DNA from: Streptomyces scabiei 87.22
Lineage (GTDB): Bacteria; Actinomycetota; Actinomycetes; Streptomycetales; Streptomycetaceae
Assembly (NCBI RefSeq): GCF_000091305.1
Contig: NC_013929.1
Location: 5,704,001 to 5,768,000 of the forward strand
Reading direction: 5' to 3'
Length of the DNA stretch: 64,000 bases
The translations under genes were made by a program, and so were the position numbers. Numbering within the stretch: position 1 is the stretch's first letter; each line of letters opens with the position of its first letter. Positions 1 to 8,779 of the stretch are shown piece after piece. The notes beneath the pieces were generated by a model. It saw only the letters and a program-made list of their open reading frames with translations. It was not told where the DNA came from and did not search any database.

Positions 1-1
1 C

Positions 2-1270
2 CAGATCCTCGCCGACACCCACGGCACGATCTGGCCGCTGGGCACCCGCGACTGCTCCCTCCAGCGCCGCCACCAGAAGGTCGTCGAGGAGGCCCCGGCC
101 CCCGCCCTCTCCGGCGAACTCACCGAGGAACTCCACACCCTGGCCGTACGCGCCGCCCGGGCCGTCTCCTACACCGGCGCGGGCACGGTCGAGTTCCTCG
201 TCGCCGACGGCCACGCCCACTTCCTGGAGATGAACACCCGCCTCCAGGTCGAACACCCGGTCACGGAGGCCGTCTTCGGCCTCGACTTGGTCGCCGAACA
301 GATCCGTGTCGCCGAGGGCCACGCCCTCCCCGCCGACCCCCCGCCCGCACGCGGCCACGCGATCGAGGCCCGCCTGTACGCCGAGGACCCGGCCCGCGAC
401 TGGGCCCCCCAGACGGGCACCCTGCACCGCCTGTCCGTGCCCGGGGTCCGCCTGGACACCGGCTACGAGGACGCCGACACGATCGGCGTCCACTACGACC
501 CCATGCTCGCCAAGGCCGTCGTCCACGCCCCCACCCGCGCGGAGGCGGTCCGCGCCCTGGCGGGCGCCCTGGAACGGGCGACGATCCACGGCCCGGCCAC
601 CAACCGGGCCCTGCTGGTGAACTCCCTGCGCCACCCGGAGTTCACCTCGGCCCGCATGGACACCGGCTTCTACGACCGCCACCTCACCGGCCTCACGGAC
701 CCCGCCCCCGACCCGTACGCCCCGCTGGCCGCCGCCCTGGCCGACGCCGCCGCCACCGGCGACCCCCGCTTCGGCGGCTGGCGCAACCTGCCCTCCCGGC
801 CGCAGGTCAAGCGGTACCTCATGGCGGGGGAGGAGCACGAGGTCCGCTACCGGCACACCCGGACCGGCCCGGAGGCGGACGGCGTCCGGGTCGTCCACGC
901 CGACGGCTGCCGCGTCGTCCTCGAAGTGGACGGCGTACGGCGGACGTTCGAGGTGGCACGGTACGGCGACCGCGTCCACGTCGACGCCACCACCCTCACC
1001 GTCCTCCCGCGCTTCCCCGACCCCACCACCGCACACGCCCCCGGCTCCCTCCTGGCCCCCATGCCGGGCACGGTCGTCCGCGTGGCCGAGGGCCTGAAGC
1101 AGGGCTCGACGGTGGAGGCGGGCCAACCCCTCCTCTGGCTGGAGGCGATGAAGATGGAACACAAGATCACCGCCCCGGCGACGGGCACCCTGACGGCACT
1201 GCACGCTGTACCCGGCCAACAAGTAGAGGTGGGCGCCCTTCTGGCATTGGTCGAGCATCAGCCCACCTAA
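2..1270 (+). CDS. Acyl-CoA carboxylase alpha subunit (biotin carboxylase + BCCP), 5' truncated
   Basis: This is the C-terminal two thirds of a biotin-dependent carboxylase alpha chain of the acetyl/propionyl/3-methylcrotonyl-CoA carboxylase type; the reading frame is open from base 2, so the start lies outside the window. Visible in order are the biotin carboxylase core (RDCSLQRRHQK near the window edge, then MNTRLQVEHPVTE), the biotin carboxylase C-terminal domain, a linker, and a biotinyl domain with EAMKMEH around bases 1141-1160, whose Lys is the expected biotinylation site. A family member is about 650 residues; 422 are seen. The protein carboxylates enzyme-bound biotin and needs a carboxyltransferase beta chain, presumably upstream. 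Downstream genes (acyl-CoA dehydrogenase, ligase, hydratase) suggest branched acyl-CoA catabolism, as in leucine or isoprenoid degradation. The acyl substrate cannot be assigned from this fragment. Confidence 0.93.
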   Translation, partial: QILADTHGTIWPLGTRDCSLQRRHQKVVEEAPAPALSGELTEELHTLAVRAARAVSYTGAGTVEFLVADGHAHFLEMNTRLQVEHPVTEAVFGLDLVAEQIRVAEGHALPADPPPARGHAIEARLYAEDPARDWAPQTGTLHRLSVPGVRLDTGYEDADTIGVHYDPMLAKAVVHAPTRAEAVRALAGALERATIHGPATNRALLVNSLRHPEFTSARMDTGFYDRHLTGLTDPAPDPYAPLAAALADAAATGDPRFGGWRNLPSRPQVKRYLMAGEEHEVRYRHTRTGPEADGVRVVHADGCRVVLEVDGVRRTFEVARYGDRVHVDATTLTVLPRFPDPTTAHAPGSLLAPMPGTVVRVAEGLKQGSTVEAGQPLLWLEAMKMEHKITAPATGTLTALHAVPGQQVEVGALLALVEHQPT

Positions 1271-1335
1271 AAGGGGCGCGGGGCTGTATCGATATGCGGC
1301 TCCGCCGCGCGGGCGCGACAAGCCACAACTCACCC
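1271..1335. repeat. Streptomyces intergenic REP-like sequence, copy 1
   Basis: The gap after the carboxylase contains AGGGGCGCGGGGCTG followed by GGCTCCGCCGCGCGG and a GCGACAAGCCACAACTC stretch. Read on the other strand it matches the arrangement of the copies near 25.2-25.34 kb and 35.4 kb (a G-rich TGCGGGTTG lead, a GGTTGCTCGCG middle and a CCCCGCGCCCCT end). It is non-coding. It may form a hairpin, but no function can be assigned. Confidence 0.5.
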
Positions 1336-1380
1336 GCACCCTCCAAACAACGATGGGACTTCCCCCCTTAGGAGCCCTTG

Positions 1381-2544
1381 ATGTCCCCGGTCCTCGAAAC
1401 CGAAGAACACAAAGCCCTCCGAGCCGCCGTCTCCGCCCTCGGAAAGCGCTACGGCCGCGACTACATCGCCACGACCACCAAAGAAGGCCGCCACCCCGAC
1501 GAACTCTGGGCCGAGGCCGCCAAACTCGGCTACCTGGGCGTCAACCTCCCCGAGGAGTACGACGGCGGAGGCGGCGGCATAGCCGAACTCTCCATCGTCC
1601 TGGAAGAACTCGGCGCCGCGGGCTGCCCCCTGCTCATGATGATCGTGTCGCCGGCCATCTGCGGCACCGTCATCGCCCGCTTCGGCACCGACGCCCAGCG
1701 GCGGACCTGGCTGCCCGCGCTGGCCAACGGCACCCGCCTCATGGCCTTCGGCATCACCGAACCCGACGCCGGCTCCAACAGCCACCGCATCACCACCACG
1801 GCCCGCCGCGACGAGACCGGGGACTGGCTGCTCACGGGCCGCAAGGTCTTCATCTCCGGCGTCGACCGGGCGGACGCCGTCCTCGTCGTCGGCCGCACCG
1901 AGGACGCCCGCACCGGCACCCTCAAGCCCTGCCTCTTCATCGTCCCCACGGACACCCCGGGCTTCCAGTACCGCCCCATCGACATGGAACTCCGGGCCGC
2001 GGAGAAGCAGTTCGAGCTGACCTTCGACGACATCCGGCTTCCCGCCGACGCCCTCGTCGGCGACGAGAACGCCGGACTGCTCCAGCTCTTCGCCGGCCTC
2101 AACCCCGAGCGGATCATGACGGCCGCCTTCGCGATCGGCATGGCCCGGTACGCCCTCGCGAAAGCCGTCGAGTACGCCCGCGACCGCACCGTGTGGCGCG
2201 AGCCCATTGGCGCGCACCAGGCGATCGCCCACCCCCTCGCCCAGTCCCACATCGAACTCGAACTGGCCCGCCTGATGATGCAGAAGGCGGCCCACCTCTA
2301 CGACATCGGCGACGACGCGGCCGCCGGCGAGGCCGCCAACATGGCCAAGTACGCGGCGGGCGAGGCGTGCGTGCGGGCCGTCGACCAGGCCGTGCACACC
2401 CTCGGCGGCAACGGCCTCACGGCCGAGTTCGGTCTTGCCTCGCTGATAACGGCCGCCCGCGTGTCCCGTATCGCGCCGGTGAGCCGGGAGATGATTCTCA
2501 ACTACGTCTCCCACCAGACCCTGGGCCTGCCCAAGTCGTACTAG
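1381..2544 (+). CDS. Acyl-CoA dehydrogenase
   Basis: A 387-residue FAD-dependent acyl-CoA dehydrogenase that would introduce a 2,3-trans double bond into an acyl-CoA. The family pattern is clear: N-terminal helical domain, the beta-barrel signature ITEPDAGSNS near residue 125, and a C-terminal helical domain with the DRTVWREPIGAHQAI segment and a GGNGLTAEFG turn. I chose ATG 1381 over TTG 1378 because GGAG at 1371-1374 is better spaced from it. It follows the carboxylase and precedes an acyl-CoA ligase, so it probably belongs to the same catabolic unit. Its TAG stop lies inside the CTAG end of the MITE-like element at 2541. Substrate unknown; a short or branched acyl-CoA is likely from context. 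Confidence 0.9.
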   Translation: MSPVLETEEHKALRAAVSALGKRYGRDYIATTTKEGRHPDELWAEAAKLGYLGVNLPEEYDGGGGGIAELSIVLEELGAAGCPLLMMIVSPAICGTVIARFGTDAQRRTWLPALANGTRLMAFGITEPDAGSNSHRITTTARRDETGDWLLTGRKVFISGVDRADAVLVVGRTEDARTGTLKPCLFIVPTDTPGFQYRPIDMELRAAEKQFELTFDDIRLPADALVGDENAGLLQLFAGLNPERIMTAAFAIGMARYALAKAVEYARDRTVWREPIGAHQAIAHPLAQSHIELELARLMMQKAAHLYDIGDDAAAGEAANMAKYAAGEACVRAVDQAVHTLGGNGLTAEFGLASLITAARVSRIAPVSREMILNYVSHQTLGLPKSY

Positions 2545-2720
2545 GCCGTGTCCGCAAAGTCCCGTCTGCCCCGCGACGCCTGGCACGCACTCTCGCCGCA
2601 CCGGGCGCAGACCCAAGTACGTCCAGTACGAGGGCCTACGCCCGGCACGCCGAGAGCACGCACCAGACGCCGCAGGGCCCGCCCTCCGGGCGGACGACGG
2701 GACTTTGCGGACACGACCTG
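2541..2720. repeat. MITE-like hairpin element, copy 1
   Basis: About 180 bp with terminal inverted repeats: the left end reads CTAGGCCGTGTCCGCAAAGT and the right end is its near-perfect reverse complement, finishing in CCTGG instead of CCTAG. Inner arms also pair (CTCTCGCCGCACCGGGCG against CGCCCGGCACGCCGAGAG), so nearly the whole element can fold as one long hairpin. A second diverged copy lies at 35125-35305. No transposase is encoded; it would have to be moved in trans. It separates the dehydrogenase and ligase genes of an apparent operon and supplies, or overlaps, the dehydrogenase stop codon. Confidence 0.8.
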
Positions 2721-2765
2721 GGCCGCACCGGCCTGGGCCCCGCATCCGGTCGCCCTGGAGGAACC

Positions 2766-4334
2766 GTGTTCCGCAGCGAGTACGCAGACGTCCCGCCCCT
2801 CGACCTCCCCATCCACGACGCCGTACTGGCCCGGGCCGCCGAGTTCGGCGAGCTGCCCGCACTGATCGACGGCGTCGACGGCACCACCCTCACCTACGAG
2901 CAGGTGGACCGCTTCCACCGCCGTCTCGCCGCATCCTTCGCCGCGGCGGGCGTCCGCAAGGGGGACGTACTCGCCCTGCACAGCCCCAACACGATCGCCT
3001 ACCCGACGGCGTTCTACGCGGCCACCCGCGCGGGTGCCACGGTCACCACCGTGCACCCGCTGGCCACCCCGGGCGAGCTGGCCACCCAGCTCCGGGACTC
3101 GGGGGCGAGCTGGATCGTCACCGTCTCCCCGCTCCTGGAGACCGCCCGCGCCGCCGCCGAACGCGTCGGCGGCATACGGGAGATCTTCGTCTGCGACAGT
3201 GCCCCCGGGCACCGCTCGCTGATCGACCTGCTCGCCTCCACCGCCCCCGAACCGGACGTCGCCCTCGACCCGGCCACGGACGTGGCGGCCCTGCCGTACT
3301 CCTCCGGCACCACCGGCGTCCCCAAGGGCGTCATGCTCACCCACCGGTCCATCGCCACCAACCTCGCCCAGCTCGAACCCCTGATACCGGTGGGCCCCGG
3401 CGACCGCGTCCTCGCCGTCCTGCCGTTCTTCCACATCTACGGCCTCACGGCCCTGATGAACGCCCCGCTGCGGCGCGGCGCCACGGTCGTCGTCCTGCCC
3501 CGCTTCGACCTGGAGACCTACCTCGCGGCGATCGCCCGCCACCGCATCACCCACCTCTACGTGGCCCCGCCGATCGTCCTCGCCCTCGCCAAGCACCCGG
3601 CGGCCGAACGCCACGACCTCACCTCGGTCCGGCACATCCTGTCCGCCGCCGCGCCCCTGGACGCGACGCTGGCCACCGCCTGCTCCGCCCGCCTCGGTCT
3701 GCCGCCGGTCGTCCAGGGCTACGGCATGACCGAACTCTCGCCCTGCTCCCACATCGTGCCCCTCGACCGGGCCGCCTCGGCGCCCCCCGGCACCGTCGGC
3801 AAGCTCATCGCCGGCACCGAGATGCGGATCGTCTCCCTCGACGATCCCGCCAAGGACCTCGGCCCCGGCGAACCCGGCGAGATCGTCATCCGCGGCCCTC
3901 AGGTGATGAAGGGCTACCTGGGCCGCCCCGAGGCCACCGCCGACATGATCGACGCCGACGGCTGGCTCTCCACCGGCGACATCGGCCACACCGACGCCGA
4001 CGGCTGGCTGTACGTCGTCGACCGCGTCAAGGAACTGATCAAGTACAAGGGCTTCCAGGTCGCCCCCGCCGAACTCGAAGCACTCCTCGTCACCCACCCC
4101 GGCATCGCCGACGCCGCCGTCATCGGCCACTACGACGACAACGGCAACGAGCTCCCGCACGCCTTCGTCGTCCGCCGCCCCGCGGACCGCGAACTCTCCG
4201 AGGGCGAGATCATGATGTACGTCGCCGAACGCGTCGCCCCCTACAAACGCGTCCGCCACGTCACCTTCGTCGACACCGTGCCCCGCGCGACCTCCGGGAA
4301 GATCCTCCGCCGCGAACTCAGGGAGCGCCTGTGA
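2766..4334 (+). CDS. AMP-forming acyl-CoA ligase (4-coumarate-CoA ligase family)
   Basis: A 522-residue ANL-superfamily enzyme that activates a carboxylic acid with ATP through an acyl-adenylate and transfers it to CoA. The P-loop-like AMP signature YSSGTTGVPKGVMLTH is at about 178-193, YGMTELSP at about 319, and the hinge/C-terminal signature STGDIGHTDADGWLYVVDR is followed by KELIKYKGFQVAPAELE and the catalytic Lys in TSGKILRREL near the end. Length and motifs match the 4-coumarate-CoA ligase/medium-chain FadD branch. Start GTG 2766 follows GGAGGAA at 2757-2763. It overlaps the next gene by GTGA, indicating translational coupling with the hydratase. The true acid is unknown. Confidence 0.9.
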   Translation: MFRSEYADVPPLDLPIHDAVLARAAEFGELPALIDGVDGTTLTYEQVDRFHRRLAASFAAAGVRKGDVLALHSPNTIAYPTAFYAATRAGATVTTVHPLATPGELATQLRDSGASWIVTVSPLLETARAAAERVGGIREIFVCDSAPGHRSLIDLLASTAPEPDVALDPATDVAALPYSSGTTGVPKGVMLTHRSIATNLAQLEPLIPVGPGDRVLAVLPFFHIYGLTALMNAPLRRGATVVVLPRFDLETYLAAIARHRITHLYVAPPIVLALAKHPAAERHDLTSVRHILSAAAPLDATLATACSARLGLPPVVQGYGMTELSPCSHIVPLDRAASAPPGTVGKLIAGTEMRIVSLDDPAKDLGPGEPGEIVIRGPQVMKGYLGRPEATADMIDADGWLSTGDIGHTDADGWLYVVDRVKELIKYKGFQVAPAELEALLVTHPGIADAAVIGHYDDNGNELPHAFVVRRPADRELSEGEIMMYVAERVAPYKRVRHVTFVDTVPRATSGKILRRELRERL

Positions 4335-5077
4335 CGGACCCCCACCCCCTCGTACGCACCGCGCACCACCGGGGCATCACCACCCTCACCCTCGACTCCC
4401 CGGCCAACCGCAACGCGCTCTCGGCCGCCCTCGTCGCCGAATTCCGCGACGCCCTCGACGCGTGCGGCAAGGACGACACCGTACGAGCCGTCGTCCTCAC
4501 CCACACCGGCGGCACCTTCTGCGCCGGTGCCGACCTGCGCGACCCGCCCGACCCGGCGGCCCTGGTCGCTCTCCTGCGCCTGCTCCTGGAACTGCCCAAG
4601 CCCGTCGTCGCCCGGGTCACCGGGCACGTCCGCGCGGGCGGCCTCGGCCTGCTCGGGGCCTGCGACATCGCCGCCGCCGGACCCGAGGCCACCTTCGCCC
4701 TCACCGAGGTCCGCATCGGGGTCGCGCCCGCCGTCATCTCGCTCACCCTGCGCCCCCGCACCGACCCGCGCGCCCTCGCGCGCTACTACCTCACCGGCGA
4801 GCGCTTCGGCCCCGCCGAAGCCGCCCGCATCGGGCTGATCACCGACGCGGGCGCCGAGGTCGACGACGTGCTCGCACCCGTCCTCGACGGACTGCGCCGG
4901 GCCTCACCCAGGGCCCTGGCGGAGACGAAACACCTGCTCACGGCTAAGGTGCTGGAGAACTTCGACCAGGACGCGGGCGAACTGACCCGGCTCTCGTCCC
5001 GGCTGTTCGCCTCCGCCGACGCCCGCGAGGGCATGACGGCCTTCCTCGAAAGACGGGAACCGGGATGGGTGCTGTGA
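4331..5077 (+). CDS. Enoyl-CoA hydratase/isomerase family protein
   Basis: A 248-residue crotonase-fold protein expected to hydrate or isomerise an enoyl-CoA made by the upstream dehydrogenase. It has the N-terminal LTLDSPANRNALSAAL segment, an oxyanion-hole region around GGTFCAGADLRDPPD, and a second CoA-binding loop RAGGLGLLGACDIAAAG. The usual catalytic Glu region reads FALTEVRIGVAP. The C-terminus ends with the typical DAREGMTAFLERR. GTG 4331 overlaps the ligase stop by four bases. It overlaps the TetR gene that follows by 13 bases, so all three are probably cotranscribed. Confidence 0.87.
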   Translation: MTDPHPLVRTAHHRGITTLTLDSPANRNALSAALVAEFRDALDACGKDDTVRAVVLTHTGGTFCAGADLRDPPDPAALVALLRLLLELPKPVVARVTGHVRAGGLGLLGACDIAAAGPEATFALTEVRIGVAPAVISLTLRPRTDPRALARYYLTGERFGPAEAARIGLITDAGAEVDDVLAPVLDGLRRASPRALAETKHLLTAKVLENFDQDAGELTRLSSRLFASADAREGMTAFLERREPGWVL

Positions 5078-5790
5078 ACGCGGTGGGCGCGTCCGGCGGG
5101 ACCGAGACCGGCGCCGGGACCGACACCGGCTTCGACGCCGAGACCGGCGCCGAGACCGACACGGGTACCGACGCCGGCCCGGTGGCGGACCGGGGACCCA
5201 AGCAGGACCGCAGCCGGGTCACCCGCAAGCGGCTGCTGGAAGCCGCCGTGTCCTGCCTCGCCGAACACGGCTGGGCCGGCTCCACCGTCTCCGTCGTCGC
5301 CGAACGCGCCGGGGTCTCCCGGGGCGCCGCCCAGCACCACTTCCGCACCCGCGAGGACCTGTTCACCGCCGCCGTCGAATACGTCGCCGAGGAACGCTCC
5401 CTCGCCCTGCGCGCCCTCTTCCCCGAGGGCACCGCCGACCGCCGGGCCGTCGTCGCCGCCGTCGTGGACCTCTTCACCGGCCCCCTCTTCCGGGCCGCCC
5501 TCCACCTCTGGGTCGCCGCCTCCGACGAGGAGCAGCTCCGCTGCCGCGTCACCGAACTCGAAGCCCGGGTCGGCCGCGAGACCCACCGCATCGCCGTCGA
5601 GCTGCTGCGTGCCGACGAGACCGTCCCCGGCGTCCGCGAAACCGTGCAGGGCCTCCTCGACATGGCCCGCGGCCTCGGCCTCGCCAACCTCCTCACCGAC
5701 GACTCCGGCCGCCGGGACAGGGTGGTGGCCCAGTGGGCGGCCCTGCTGGACGACGCCCTGGGCCGAGGGACCCCGGGGCCGCCCCCGTGA
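5065..5790 (+). CDS. TetR-family transcriptional regulator
   Basis: A 241-residue TetR-type repressor. The first ~50 residues are a low-complexity Gly/Thr/Asp/Glu tail (repeats of ETGAxxDTG) that is probably disordered; the DNA-binding domain follows, with QDRSRVTRKRLLEAA and helix-turn-helix AGVSRGAAQHHFRTREDLF. The ligand-binding half is in the C-terminal 130 residues. It overlaps the hydratase gene by 13 bases, so it likely controls the upstream acyl-CoA genes and senses an acyl-CoA or acid. ATG 5065 was chosen; GTG 5074 is a possible alternative. I saw no CTGACG-type operator near it, so its binding site is probably different from that of the 30-57 kb island. Confidence 0.88.
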   Translation: MGAVNAVGASGGTETGAGTDTGFDAETGAETDTGTDAGPVADRGPKQDRSRVTRKRLLEAAVSCLAEHGWAGSTVSVVAERAGVSRGAAQHHFRTREDLFTAAVEYVAEERSLALRALFPEGTADRRAVVAAVVDLFTGPLFRAALHLWVAASDEEQLRCRVTELEARVGRETHRIAVELLRADETVPGVRETVQGLLDMARGLGLANLLTDDSGRRDRVVAQWAALLDDALGRGTPGPPP

Positions 5791-5797
5791 CCGGGTC

Positions 5798-6451
5798 CTA
5801 CGGACTCAGCCGCTCCACCCGCCACGACCCGTCCGCCTGCGCCGCGTACCGCAGCCGGTCGTGCAGCCGGTTCCCCCGCCCCTGCCAGAACTCCACCGTC
5901 CGCGGCGTCACCCGGAAACCGCCCCAGTCCGGCGGCACCGGAACCTGCTCGCCCTCCGGATAGCGGGCGTGCAACTCCTCGTACGCGGCGTCCAGCTCGG
6001 CCCGCGAGGAGATCACCGAGGACTGCGCGCTGGCCCACGCCCCCAGCTGCGAACCATGCGGCCGGGTCCGGAAGTACGACGCCGTCTCGTCCCGCCCGGT
6101 CCGCTGCGCGGTACCCGTCACGATCACCTGGCGGGCGATCCCGTGCCAGGGGAAGAGCAGCGAGACATACGGGTTCTCGTCCAGGTCACGGGCCTTGCGG
6201 GAGCCGTAGTTCGTGTAGAAGACGAAGCCCCGCGCGTCGTACGCCTTCATCAGCACCGTACGGGAACTCGGGCGCCCCTCGGCGTCCGCCGTCGACACGA
6301 CCATGGCGTTCGGCTCGAACACCGCGCCCTCCCGCGCGGCCTGCCCGAACCACCGCGCGAACTGCTCCATCGGGTCGCCGGCCAGCTCGCTCTCGTCGAG
6401 ACCGTCCGCGCGGTACTGCTTGCGCATGACAGCGGGGTCGTGATCGTTCAC
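5798..6451 (-). CDS. pdxH: Pyridoxamine 5'-phosphate oxidase
   Basis: A 217-residue FMN-dependent oxidase that makes pyridoxal 5'-phosphate from PNP or PMP in the last step of vitamin B6 salvage. The N-terminus carries MRKQYRADGLDESEL, FMN/substrate residues lie in SRTVLMKAYDARGF and FYTNYGSRKARDL, and the C-terminus ends with the family pattern RNRLHDRLRY and WRVERLSP. Start GTG 6451 is preceded by AGGA at a fitting distance and gives the length of E. coli PdxH (218). It is convergent with the TetR gene (7 bp apart) and divergent from the citrate synthase gene. A second, more diverged member of the family is at 54573-55286. Confidence 0.95.
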   Translation of the reverse strand: MNDHDPAVMRKQYRADGLDESELAGDPMEQFARWFGQAAREGAVFEPNAMVVSTADAEGRPSSRTVLMKAYDARGFVFYTNYGSRKARDLDENPYVSLLFPWHGIARQVIVTGTAQRTGRDETASYFRTRPHGSQLGAWASAQSSVISSRAELDAAYEELHARYPEGEQVPVPPDWGGFRVTPRTVEFWQGRGNRLHDRLRYAAQADGSWRVERLSP

Positions 6452-6582
6452 ATGGTCATCCTGCCGTATCGACGGTTCATCGGAAGAGAAGTGGCACTGA
6501 GTGCCGCAGACACTCCCCAAACCTGGCACTCAGGCGTATGGTTTTGGAACCCCCTGTCGCACACATCAAGAGGAGCCGCCTG

Positions 6583-7686
6583 ATGTCCGACTTCGTACCC
6601 GGGCTCGAAGGAGTCGTCGCGTTCGAGACGGAGATCGCCGAACCGGACAAGGAGGGCGGCGCGCTCCGCTACCGCGGCGTCGACATCGAGGACCTGGTCG
6701 GCCACGTCTCCTTCGGCAACGTCTGGGGCCTGCTCGTCGACGGCGCCTTCCGCCCCGGCCTGCCGCCCGCCGAGCCGTTCCCCATCCCCGTGCACTCGGG
6801 CGACATCCGCGTCGACGTCCAGTCCGCACTGGCCATGCTCGCCCCGGTCTGGGGCCTCAAACCCCTCCTGGACATCGACGAGGAGCAGGCCCGCGCCGAC
6901 CTCGCCCGCGCCGCCGTCATGGCCCTCTCCTACGTCGCCCAGTCCGCCCGCGGCCAGGGCCACCCCATGGTCCCGCAGCGCGAGATCGACAAGGCCCAGT
7001 CCGTCGTCGAACGCTTCATGATCCGCTGGCGCGGCGAACCCGACCCCAAGCACGTCGCGGCGGTCGACGCCTACTGGACCTCCGCGGCCGAACACGGCAT
7101 GAACGCCTCCACCTTCACCGCCCGCGTCATCGCCTCCACCGGCGCCGACGTCGCGGCGGCCCTCTCCGGAGCCGTGGGCGCCATGTCCGGCCCCCTGCAC
7201 GGCGGCGCCCCCTCCCGCGTCCTCGGCATGATCGAGGAGATCGAACGCACCGGCGACGCCGACGCCTACGTCAAACAGGCCCTCGACAAGGGCGAACGCC
7301 TCATGGGCTTCGGCCACCGCGTCTACCGCGCCGAGGACCCCCGCGCCCGCGTCCTGCGCCGCACCGCCCGCGACCTCGGCGCCCCCCGCTTCGAGGTCGC
7401 CGAGGCCCTGGAGAAGGCCGCACTCGCCGAACTCCACGCCCGCCGCCCCGACCGGGTCCTCGCCACGAACGTCGAGTTCTGGGCCGCGATCGTCCTCGAC
7501 TTCGCCGAGGTCCCGGCCCACATGTTCACCTCGATGTTCACCTGCGCCCGCACCGCCGGCTGGTCCGCGCACATCCTCGAACAGAAGCGCACCGGCCGCC
7601 TCGTCCGCCCCTCCGCCCGCTACGTGGGCCCGCCCGCGCGCAGCCCCCAGGAGATCGCGGGCTACGCCGACATCGCCGCGCACTAG
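6583..7686 (+). CDS. Citrate synthase 2 (CitA-type)
   Basis: A 367-residue member of the short citrate synthase family, condensing oxaloacetate with acetyl-CoA (or a related reaction such as methylcitrate synthesis). Catalytic landmarks are visible: the His in SGPLHGGAPSRVLG, the MGFGHRVYRAEDPRA segment that binds oxaloacetate, and the Asp in IVLDFAEVPAHMF. It begins with MSDFVPGLEGVVAFETEI, typical of the actinobacterial second citrate synthase. ATG 6583 is preceded by AGGAG at 6571-6575; an upstream in-frame start is less likely. The 3' end is close to a strong palindromic terminator shared with the convergent oxygenase gene. Confidence 0.93.
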   Translation: MSDFVPGLEGVVAFETEIAEPDKEGGALRYRGVDIEDLVGHVSFGNVWGLLVDGAFRPGLPPAEPFPIPVHSGDIRVDVQSALAMLAPVWGLKPLLDIDEEQARADLARAAVMALSYVAQSARGQGHPMVPQREIDKAQSVVERFMIRWRGEPDPKHVAAVDAYWTSAAEHGMNASTFTARVIASTGADVAAALSGAVGAMSGPLHGGAPSRVLGMIEEIERTGDADAYVKQALDKGERLMGFGHRVYRAEDPRARVLRRTARDLGAPRFEVAEALEKAALAELHARRPDRVLATNVEFWAAIVLDFAEVPAHMFTSMFTCARTAGWSAHILEQKRTGRLVRPSARYVGPPARSPQEIAGYADIAAH

Positions 7687-7702
7687 AACACGGGCCCTAC
7701 CG

Positions 7703-7730
7703 TCACGCGGGGCTGAGCAGCCCCGCGTGA
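7703..7730. terminator. Bidirectional hairpin terminator between convergent genes
   Basis: The 12 bp arms TCACGCGGGGCT and AGCCCCGCGTGA are separated by only four bases. The hairpin serves the citrate synthase gene on the plus strand and includes the last codons and TGA stop of the oxygenase on the minus strand. No U-tract is present, as is common in Streptomyces. Confidence 0.7.
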
Positions 7731-8731
7731 TGCCGCTCCGCGACCAGCGGATGCGCCCGCAGCTTCCCCTTCAGCTCGTTGAACCCGTACTCCGCGAACA
7801 GCGGATTGCCCGGATCGTCGGTCACCCCGGGCGCGACGGACGCGTACGGGAAGACCAGCGGCTCGACCCGCGCGTCGAGCCGCGGGTTGTAGAAGAACGG
7901 CACCGAGAAACGCTCGGTCGCCCCGGCCGGACTCACCACCCGGTGCCGGGTGGCGAGCAGATAGCCGTTCGTCGCCACCTCCAGCAACTCCCCGAGGTTC
8001 ACCACGAACGCCCCCGGAACGGGCGGCACGTCGTGGAACAGCCCGTCCGCACGCTCCACCTGCAGCCCGCCGACCTGGTCCTGCAGCAGCAGCGTCAGGA
8101 ACCCGTAGTCCTTGTGGGTCCCCACCCCCTGACCGGCGCCGTCCCCCGAGCTCCCCGGATACCGCACCAGCTTCAGATGCGGATGGGCCCGCTCCCCGAA
8201 GACCGGGTCGTAGAAATCGGCGGGCGCCCCGATGGACACCAGCAGCTCACGCAGCAGCCGCTGCGCCACGGAACCGAGCCGGTCGATCCACGCGAGAGCG
8301 GCCTCCCGCAGCTCCGGCAGGGCGGCGGGCCACTGGTTGGGCCCCTGCAGCCACCAGTAGGCGGGCTCGCCGTCGCCCGGCGGACGCGCGGCCCGCTCGG
8401 CCCCGATGTCCAGCTGGTCCCGCCAGTCCCGGCTGCCGCCCGTCCGCTCGTCGCCGGTGCGCGTGTACCCTCGGAAATGCGGCGAGTTGACGTTGTCGAG
8501 GGCGAGCCGCTCGGCCTCGGGCAGGGCGAAGAACCGCCGCATGGCGCCGGTGAGCCGCCGGGTCTCCTCCTCGCTCACCCCATGGCCGACGAGCTGGAAG
8601 AACCCCACGTCGTGCGCGGCACTGTGCAACTGCGCGTGCAGCAGCGCCCGCGCCTCGGGCCCGCGATCGGCGGCGGAGAGATCGATGAGGGGCAGCTGGA
8701 GGGACGACGATGCCGTCGCTGAGTTCGTCAT
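7703..8731 (-). CDS. 2-oxoglutarate/Fe(II)-dependent oxygenase (isopenicillin-N-synthase-like)
   Basis: A 342-residue non-haem iron oxygenase of the IPNS/2OG family. The N-terminal DIOX_N domain starts with LPLIDLSAADRG and includes FFQLVGHGVSEEE; the jelly-roll core has the metal ligands in GTHKDYGFLTLLLQD (His, Asp) and ATRHRVVSP (distal His), with RFSVPFFYNP giving the Arg/Ser that binds the 2OG carboxylate. It starts at ATG 8731, 48 bp downstream of the small cysteine-containing leader ORF at 8780-8857. That leader suggests expression is tied to cysteine or sulfur status, so a sulfur-related or amino-acid-derived substrate is possible, but no substrate can be read from the sequence. The stop codon lies inside the shared terminator hairpin. 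Confidence 0.9.
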   Translation of the reverse strand: MTNSATASSSLQLPLIDLSAADRGPEARALLHAQLHSAAHDVGFFQLVGHGVSEEETRRLTGAMRRFFALPEAERLALDNVNSPHFRGYTRTGDERTGGSRDWRDQLDIGAERAARPPGDGEPAYWWLQGPNQWPAALPELREAALAWIDRLGSVAQRLLRELLVSIGAPADFYDPVFGERAHPHLKLVRYPGSSGDGAGQGVGTHKDYGFLTLLLQDQVGGLQVERADGLFHDVPPVPGAFVVNLGELLEVATNGYLLATRHRVVSPAGATERFSVPFFYNPRLDARVEPLVFPYASVAPGVTDDPGNPLFAEYGFNELKGKLRAHPLVAERHHAGLLSPA

Positions 8732-8779
8732 GAGATGCGTCCGAGGTGGGAGAAGCGTGCTGGGGGCCGGGTTCCGAGG

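Noticed and set aside
2541..4259. Minus-strand ORF across the MITE and ligase gene
   Set aside because: It is the complement of a clear acyl-CoA ligase gene and of a noncoding repeat.
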